This document shows positions 57,495 to 64,000 of a DNA stretch of 64,000 bases, one piece after another. Under the pieces are notes generated by a model. It saw nothing but the letters and a program-made list of their open reading frames with translations. It made no database searches and was not told the DNA's origin. This DNA is from Xylaria sp. FL1777. Taxonomy: Eukaryota; Ascomycota; Sordariomycetes; Xylariales; Xylariaceae. Position 1 is the first letter of the stretch; each line of letters opens with the position of its first letter. The position numbers were made by a program, and so were the translations under genes. The stretch covers positions 1 through 64,000 of the forward strand of contig MU400638.1 in assembly GCA_022578965.1 (NCBI GenBank). Reading direction: 5' to 3'.

Positions 57495-58048
57495 TATGAG
57501 GCGTTATAGATTCACCACGCGCATCGATCGTAGTCAATAGGTCCTTTAGAATACTTGTAGCTGAGCGCGTGCATCATCATTTTATAGCCGATGGAAACGG
57601 TTCTATTTTTTGCATACCGCCTGATTTCATCATATGCCGTGTCGGAAGGCTTCGTACGCTGTATTGCACGGAGAGCTGGAGGTGATAAGCATAGGCTGCT
57701 TATTAAACGACTGTTTTCAATCATAAAATACCTGGTCACGTAGTGTATTAAGAGGAGGAATTATCTAACCTGCCTAGGTACCTACCTAGGTACTTGTCTA
57801 GACGCGACCCATTTACACGTCATCCCGTGACCTGGTGTACTAACCCCACTACTTCAGCCACTGGCGATGACGGTTTTAATGAGCTTATTAGCCACAATAA
57901 GTCCACTATCTCTCTTATCTTTCTATCTGTAGCTACCTAGGTACCTTGCTTGTTCGTGTAGCATCATCTCACAACAAAGATTCAAAGACGAACCTCATTG
58001 TCTGTATGTACGCGGCGTGATTCCTGAAAAGAAGGGCTGCCTCTCGAA
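57495..58048. promoter_or_regulatory. Bidirectional promoter REV1-RED
   Basis: 554 bp separate the divergent start codons. Visible elements are TGCCTAGGTACCTACCTAGG from 57771 (with an exact TACCTAGGTA at 57783-57792) and a second exact TACCTAGGTA followed by CC at 57934-57943. A short minus-strand frame here (57739-57512) lacks support. Confidence 0.6.
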
Positions 58049-59680
58049 ATGAACAACGAGCAATTTCGTCGTCTTATTGCTGCAAATGCGGCCAAGCCGC
58101 CAACTACCGACAGCAATGGCGCATCCTCGACTCCCTCGCGCGGAGTTGCCCTTGGATCTCGACAGAAATCGAGCATTCCTATGACACCGTACGTTCTGAC
58201 GTCTCCAACTAAAAGCTCGCCTCTGACTAAATCAAGGCGCTCGGTAGCAGGTCTCCATAAATCCAATTTCGCGCGACAGTTAGCAGAACGAAACCAACCC
58301 GAGCAGAAACAAAACAAGTTCCGGTCATTTGCGCCGAAAGGCTCCAAGTTAGCCGAAGGCTACGTCGACCGCACGCAGACTCGGCGATCTGAAGAAGAAA
58401 AAGAAGATGATGAACGAGTGACGCGGCTGAAAGCTTTCGAGGAGGCTTTCAAGAAGGAGGAGATTGACCAACAAACTTTCGACCATCTCAGGAGCCAGAT
58501 TGCCGGCGGAGATTTATCGAGTACACACCTTGTTAAGGGTCTGGACTTCAAGTTACTCGAGCGAATACGGAAGGGCGAAAACGTCTACAGCGACGGCGAA
58601 GTGCACGATGGAGATGACAAGCAAAGGCCGGACGATGTTGACGATGAGCTTGATCGTTTAGAAGAAGAGGAAGTGTCGACCACAACGAAAGAGAAGACGA
58701 TAAAGAAAGGCCATTTATCAACAGTCCCTACGAATTTATCAAGAAAACGAACTCGAGATCAGATTTTAGCTGAGATGAAGGCTGCAAGGGACGCTACAAA
58801 ACCCAAAGAGGAGTCTACTTTGGGAAATAAATTCAGAAAGATCGGCGTGAAAGCACCTGGTACAAGGATAGAGCGAGACAGGAGAGGCCGGGAAGTAATG
58901 ATAATCGTCGATGAGGATGGCAACGAAAAGCGCAAAGTGCGCAAGACTGCAGCGGATGAGCCATCACACAACGCAAGCGACTTAATGATGCCTGATCCAA
59001 AAGTGAAGCCGCTGGGGATGGAGGTACCTGACATATACAAGTCAAAAGCCGAGGAGCCGGAAGAAAGCGACAACATTTTCGACGACGTGGGTGATGACTA
59101 TAACCCGCTTGCGGGATTAGATGATGACTCAGATGAAGATGAAGACGACAATGAAACGTCTGTTGAGCCGGCGAAGACTGAAGAAGTAGACAAAGAAGCC
59201 AATAGTAATATGTTGCCACCGCCTTCACGGCCTATCGGCCCTTCCGAGCCAAGGAACTACTTCAAAGATTCTAGAACTGGGCTGGTGTCTTCCGAAACGC
59301 TGGCCGCGCCGTCAATGTCGGATCCAGCAATTCAGGCTGCCTTCAAGAAAGCAGCATCTCTTCGAGCTATTGCCAAGGCTTCAGAGGAAGATGATGAAGA
59401 AGCAAGAGCGAAAGCGGAGCGACGGAGAAAATTATTGGAGAACAATGACCGCGATGCTGAAGATCTGGACATGGGCTTTGGCACAAGTCGCCTTGATGAC
59501 GATGCGGATCTAGATGAGCAGAGAGTCAAGCTGTCGGAATGGGGCAGAGATGAAGAAGAAGGAAGTCATAGCAGAGGCAGTGGTTCAAAGCGCAAAAGAG
59601 GACCCAAGAAGAGAAAGGGGGATGTTAACAATGCGGCCGACGTCCTGCACGAGATAGAGAGACAGCGAGCTGCCAAATAA
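58049..59680 (+). CDS. RED/IK-type spliceosomal B-complex protein
   Basis: A single-exon, 543-residue, highly charged protein. The N-terminal third carries the RED signature: MNNEQFRRLIAANAAKPP, then TPYVLTSP, a Tyr-Val-Asp-Arg stretch (KLAEGYVDRTQTRR), and HLVKGLDFKLLERIRKGE at about residues 159-177. The rest is Lys/Glu/Asp-rich and disordered, with an R-X-R basic segment (KRKRGPKKRKGD) near the C-terminus as a likely nuclear signal. The metazoan RE dipeptide repeat is not seen. Family knowledge: RED (IK) pairs with SMU1 in the spliceosomal B complex and helps activate short-intron splicing. The ATG at 58049 has G at -3. Confidence 0.82.
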   Translation: MNNEQFRRLIAANAAKPPTTDSNGASSTPSRGVALGSRQKSSIPMTPYVLTSPTKSSPLTKSRRSVAGLHKSNFARQLAERNQPEQKQNKFRSFAPKGSKLAEGYVDRTQTRRSEEEKEDDERVTRLKAFEEAFKKEEIDQQTFDHLRSQIAGGDLSSTHLVKGLDFKLLERIRKGENVYSDGEVHDGDDKQRPDDVDDELDRLEEEEVSTTTKEKTIKKGHLSTVPTNLSRKRTRDQILAEMKAARDATKPKEESTLGNKFRKIGVKAPGTRIERDRRGREVMIIVDEDGNEKRKVRKTAADEPSHNASDLMMPDPKVKPLGMEVPDIYKSKAEEPEESDNIFDDVGDDYNPLAGLDDDSDEDEDDNETSVEPAKTEEVDKEANSNMLPPPSRPIGPSEPRNYFKDSRTGLVSSETLAAPSMSDPAIQAAFKKAASLRAIAKASEEDDEEARAKAERRRKLLENNDRDAEDLDMGFGTSRLDDDADLDEQRVKLSEWGRDEEEGSHSRGSGSKRKRGPKKRKGDVNNAADVLHEIERQRAAK

Positions 59681-60300
59681 ACAACATCATATTGTTTCTG
59701 ATCACCTTTCAGAATTTTTTCCTTTCGATACATCCATGATCAGATTTAAGAAGCCCCATTCGCGATAAAAAACGCCATAGGCAATGCATCCGCGTGTATA
59801 AGTCGGAGAGGGTACTTTTGCTGCTGCTGGGATGAGGAGCCAATAAGAGATTAGAGATTGGCCACCCCTCCAACTCTTGCAAGCCTCGTGAACAATAACC
59901 ACCTCTAAGCAGCCGAGATCATATACAAGATATGTAATACATGTACAAGCAAGATGGCGCGTTCTGCGGACTTTTGTGATGCTCCGGACGCCCCCGACCC
60001 TCTCCACAAGGAACACGGAAACATAGAACTAAGCCGTGAAACACATGAGCAGACCACAGAGGTGGCAACTACACCGGTCAAAGGCCCACAAACATAGCCA
60101 ACTAACTCCCTGGGCATATCTATGGCCCCTATTCGACTTTATAAAACGCTTTATTCCCTTCCTATAGTTGTAGCTGCCTGACGATTCTCCACCCTCTCGT
60201 CTTCGTCATCCTCATCCGTACACTTCCGAATTCATATGATTCTAAGTTGGGGCCAGGGGGCTGAGACTACATTGCTGAATACCTAAGATTGAAACTTACC
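59681..60300. other. RED 3' region and URH1 promoter
   Basis: A 620-bp spacer between two plus-strand genes. No gene or clear motif is seen. Confidence 0.5.
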
Positions 60301-61851
60301 ATGTCGGACACTGTTCCTCTCTGGCTGGACTGCGATCCAGGTCACGATGTAAGTACAATAGGCCCATTTTATTCATCATTCAGGAAACCCACGAACGCTG
60401 TTGTCTCAAGTCCACCTCGTCTGTTTTCAACCACGCCCAGCCTTGTGCTATAGCATGGATGATAGGAGAGTCGCCGAGACTCCAACAATGGATACTTTTC
60501 AAGCCTTCACCTACACTATAATGCGGATATCCCCACAAATACAGCCTCATTCTCATCTTCACACACCCACTGTGTTCTCAACACCGACAGACTAACATGC
60601 ATCACCTACCTAGGATGTCTTCGCTATTCTGCTCGGCGCCTACCATCCGGGCATCCAGCTGTTGGGGATAAGCACAGTTCACGGCAATGCGCCAGTGAAT
60701 AAGACAACAAACAACGCACTGTCCGTGCTATCCGCTATCGGGAAGCAAGATGACATCCGCGTGTATGCGGGCGCTGCGAAGGCGCTGCAGCGGGATCCCG
60801 TAAATGCGACCGAGATCCACGGGGAGTCGGGGCTCGACGGGACAAACCTGCTGCCGCCACCGGCGCTCTCGGCGCTTGACACGTCAACATCCGCCGTCGA
60901 CGCCATGGCGTCCGCGTTGCGGGGCTGCGAACCCGGCAAGCCGTGGGTCGTGGCCACCGGGGCACTGACGAACGTCGCGAAGTTGTTCGCCGCGCACCCG
61001 GACCTCAAGTCTCACGTCGCGGGCGTGAGTATCATGGGCGGTGGCATCGGCGGCGGTTTCACGCCCGCCGTGATGGGGCGCGTTGACGACGTCGAGCGAG
61101 TGGGCAATTACTCGCAGTGGGCCGAGTTCAACGTGCTCATCGACCCCGAGGCCGCGGCCGCGCTGCTCCACGATCCCATCCTCGCCCCGAAATCGACGCT
61201 CGTGCCACTAGATCTCACGCATCTTGTGCTAGCGACCAAACAGGTGCAGGACTTGCTGTTGAGGGGCGCCTCGGCGGCAAGTGCGACATCTGCGCTGGAG
61301 AATTTGGAGAACAGGGAGGTCAAGGCCAAGTCCACGTTGCGGCAGATGCTAGTTGAGCTGCTCATGTTCTTTGCGGAGACATACCGGTGAGTTCCGCCGT
61401 ATCGATGGCTCTATATTAACCCCGCCTCCCATCTCCGCATATGGCTCCCCGCGTTGTGTTGTGTTACCAAGCGACGCATACTAACCGAACACAACTCAGC
61501 GACGTCTTCGGCATGGTCGAAGGTCCGCCACTGCACGATCCGCTCGCCGTGGCGGCCATCTTGACGGGAACGCGCCACGAGATCCCCTTCTACGACTTCG
61601 ACTCCACGAACCCTAAGGGACCGGCGCAGCGGGAGAGATTCGAAGTCCGCGTCGTTACGGAGGGCACGCTCGATGATGCGAGGCAAAAGGGTACGCAGAC
61701 AGGGCGCACAATCGCACGGCTATTGCCACCTGGCGAAGAAGGTGTCCGCATCCCTCGCGGACTCGATATCAAGCTATTCTGGAAAACCATCGAAGAGTGT
61801 GTTCAGAGGGCTGATGAGGTGAATGCGAAAAATGCTGGGGTTACTGGGTAA
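60301..61851 (+). CDS. URH1: Uridine/inosine nucleoside hydrolase
   Basis: Predicted 390 residues from exons 60301-60348, 60614-61386 and 61500-61851. Introns are 265 and 113 bp (donors GTAAGT and GTGAGT). Splicing the first intron restores the calcium and nucleophile motif LDCDPGHDDVFAILL (Asp10, Asp12, Asp16, Asp17), which is the hallmark of the family. Further family blocks are GISTVHGN, IHGESGLDGTNLLPP, VVATGALTNVAKLFAAHPDL, VSIMGGG, EFNVLIDPEAAAALL and VEGPPLHDPLAVAAIL, the last with the conserved His-Asp pair near the C-terminus. Family knowledge: it cleaves ribonucleosides (uridine, inosine, possibly nicotinamide riboside) to base and ribose in pyrimidine salvage; cytosolic. All active-site motifs are intact. 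Confidence 0.92.
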
Positions 61852-63352
61852 GGGGAAAGCTGAAGCATTATGTGGAATGGGATTACACTGGGCAGATGAT
61901 GATATGTGATACTTCTGTAGGCCCGCCTAGGGAAATAAAGAAAAGAGGACAAAGGTGCATGATTGGGAAGGGTCTGGCAGGCTTGGTAGATGGGCTTGGA
62001 TATGATATCGACTAGAAAGACTGGGTAAAATTCCTTCTTTTTAGAAAATAAATCGGTCGTTTTAGCTAGTGTTGATGAATGAGACATAACGATGTGAATG
62101 GATGGGCTTCCCTGAGAGTGCACGGGTCTCATAAACCCTGTTCTATTTATTGCCCGAATTTATAGAAAAATTGCCACCGAAGCGAAATATCGAGCACCCA
62201 ACGCATGCTAATCAGTGGTATTTACGTATATATTCTCCATACAGCCGAGCTACCACATTGTTGTCTATGATGAGGTCAATGACCTCGACCATCTTCCGCT
62301 TTGTGCTGGCGACCGGATGTGGAATCTAGTATCTCGCCAATTAAATTGGCAGGAGGCTAGGATAGAGAAAGATCTGATCGCCGCTGCGCAAACAAATAAC
62401 ACTGAAGGGGTTTCCTGGTTCTCCCTTATGGTGAAATAGATGGCCTGAATACAAAAGTCAAATATGTACGGAGTATTTACTGGGCTGAATTTGTTACAAC
62501 AGTACGGACGCTTCAGAGAAGATAATATATACATATACTAAACGGTGCTGGAGATAGACCGTGTGGATAAGATTAGTGACGTCTAATGTCCTGTAACTAC
62601 GTAATGTAGCTTTTTTGAAACAGAAGGATAATGAAGCGAACCGCTGTCTATTAATAACGGTCATTTTCTAAGACCCGGAAGCGTATTGCTGGGCGGGAAT
62701 GGATATGTGCTCAAAGATCATAAATAGTCGAGTGCACAAGTTGATAGTTTAGGCTACTACCAACTGCTAAACGAGAGGAGGATTTAATTTGAATAGTTCT
62801 GCCTATATAAGGCCATCAAACTGCTTGGGTCCTTGTTCGTCTCTGTTCTAGTTCAACCCGGAACTCAACCTTGCGTTGTCTTGATCGAAGCTGAGAATAC
62901 CTAATGCCCAACAGGAATTTTTTCGAGAATATGTGAAGCCCTTCAATGAGTGGTCCTGTGTCTTGTCCTTTGGCGGTCCACGAACCACTAGCTGCCCTCC
63001 CCACGCTGAATCGCAAGAGCAGATCATAGCTCATCTGCCAAAGTCACGCTGGAGACTCTTTAGAGAGGCTAGGCGATTCCCTTTGCAAGGAAAACCTCAC
63101 GACGAGTCGTCGCGGATTGAAGGAAGGCCTGCACAGATAGTGACTATCACCCTCCCGAAACCGTAGGACACGATATTTTCCAGGGCATATAAGGGATGGA
63201 GACTTGATAATACAGGGTAGCTGCTACAGATCAAGCCATATCAGCCCCTATCAAGGTTTCTCGTGAACACCGCCTCTTCATTCCGTTGGAGTGTCTTTAA
63301 CGGGCGTGACGGTTCAACCACTTGTCGTTTGTATGTTTATTCAGATAGTCGT
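61852..63352. other. Convergent spacer between URH1 and PYM
   Basis: 1.5 kb between convergent genes. No gene is called. A plus-strand frame without an ATG is open for 93 codons at 62885-63166 and reads rather protein-like (NAQQEFFREYVKPFNEW, LPKSRWRLFREARRFPL). Another frame ends near 62439 (GDRMWNLVSRQLNWQEARI). Either could be a fragment of an old gene. Neither has a recognised family. Confidence 0.4.
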
Positions 63353-63955
63353 TCAGCTCTCTGACGTCTTGGCAGCGGCTTCAGCCTCGGTGGTGTCAGC
63401 CTGAGGTTCGCCGTCGGCATCAAAGCCTAATGCCTCTAGCTCTCGAATGAGCTCATTGATCTTGATAACCTTGGCGATCTGCTCGGGCAGCAGAGATTCC
63501 CCGCCTTCTTTCTTGTTTTTGAGCTCTTTGGCCTGTTTTAGTTTCTTCTTGAGATTGCGTGCTTTCTTGTCTCTTTCGGCTGCAGGATCGTCTTCTTCGG
63601 GTTTCGTCTGGGTGGAAGGTGGTGCTTTGTCGGCCGCAGCGTCTCGAGACTCATTGGCTGACTTAGCCTTCTTTCTTGCCTCCCTGCGTTTGGCGTTTTT
63701 ATTGTTCGCGGGTGATGGCGTTTCCTGCGGCTTGTCATTCAAGCCTTCAGCACCCGGTATGCCGCCTTTGCCACGATTACGAAAGTCCTCAGCAGTACGA
63801 TTCTTGTAGATCTCGATATCCTCCGGGGGACGGTATCCGGGCTTAATTTTAATGGCTTTCCTAGTCGTGCCATCAGCTCGCATAGACTCGGGGATATGTC
63901 GCTCGCCACTGTTTTCGTCCGTGACGATGCCCGACCGAGACGGTTCGGAAGGCAT
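63353..63955 (-). CDS. PYM: PYM, partner of Y14-Mago (exon-junction-complex disassembly factor)
   Basis: 200 residues, single exon, complete within the window (45 bases of upstream sequence remain). The N-terminal Mago-Y14-binding block GERHIPESMRADGTTRKAIK and IKPGYRPPEDIEIYKNR (about residues 17-53) is the family signature. A Lys/Arg/Ala-rich middle with bipartite basic runs follows. A C-terminal helix (LLPEQIAKVIKINELIREL) recalls the ribosome-contacting coiled coil. Family knowledge: cytoplasmic PYM docks on the small ribosomal subunit and strips exon-junction complexes during translation. Its presence implies that this fungus keeps the Mago-Y14 pair. Confidence 0.9.
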   Translation of the reverse strand: MPSEPSRSGIVTDENSGERHIPESMRADGTTRKAIKIKPGYRPPEDIEIYKNRTAEDFRNRGKGGIPGAEGLNDKPQETPSPANNKNAKRREARKKAKSANESRDAAADKAPPSTQTKPEEDDPAAERDKKARNLKKKLKQAKELKNKKEGGESLLPEQIAKVIKINELIRELEALGFDADGEPQADTTEAEAAAKTSES

Positions 63956-64000
63956 TGGGCTAGAGTTGAAAAGGTGGTCTTCTTGGTAGCTAGATTAGAA

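Overview
The window is nuclear DNA of a filamentous ascomycete (Pezizomycotina, most likely a Sordariomycete). The evidence is the set of single-copy fungal genes with short introns (about 50-265 bp, GTRNGT donors and CTAAC-type branch points), the domain architectures (Src1, NUC-1-type bHLH, Zn2Cys6, WSC, Shr3), and a retrotransposon destroyed in the manner of repeat-induced point mutation (RIP). The species cannot be named from the sequence. No tRNA, rRNA, CRISPR array or telomere repeat was seen. The first 94 bases are a pure C run and look like a contig edge or read artefact.

Layout. 1-7 kb: an inner-nuclear-membrane LEM/HeH protein (Src1) and a phosphate-type bHLH regulator, both on the minus strand. 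7-11.5 kb: no intact gene, but two decayed coding-like stretches on the minus strand. 11.6-14.3 kb: the ER packaging chaperone Shr3 and a Cys-rich single-pass membrane protein. 14.3-28.3 kb: two gene-poor stretches around one Zn2Cys6 transcription factor. 28.3-36 kb: a SAM/PH scaffold protein, a superoxide-dismutase-fold mitochondrial ribosomal protein and a conserved acidic protein. 36.9-44.0 kb: a complete but inactivated Ty3/gypsy chromodomain retrotransposon with matched 170-bp LTRs and a 5-bp target duplication. 46.3-51.5 kb: three mitochondrial genes (thiamine-pyrophosphate carrier, MICOS subunit Mic26/27, octapeptidyl aminopeptidase Oct1). 52.8-64 kb: a WSC surface protein, the translesion polymerase REV1, the spliceosomal protein RED, a uridine nucleosidase and the exon-junction-complex recycling factor PYM.

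How the genes relate. They are mostly independent housekeeping genes. Two themes stand out. Four nuclear genes for mitochondrial proteins lie within 18 kb: mitoribosome, carrier, cristae organiser and presequence processing. Two pairs share bidirectional promoters (MIC26/27-OCT1 and REV1-RED). The least ordinary signals outside genes are the RIP-damaged chromovirus, whose integrase and chromodomain can still be read through the mutations, and two short words (TACTGCGTA and the palindrome TACCTAGGTA) that recur far above chance in gene-free DNA. No convincing new multi-gene system was found. Exon structures are inferred from splice consensus, phase and protein family continuity, without transcript data.
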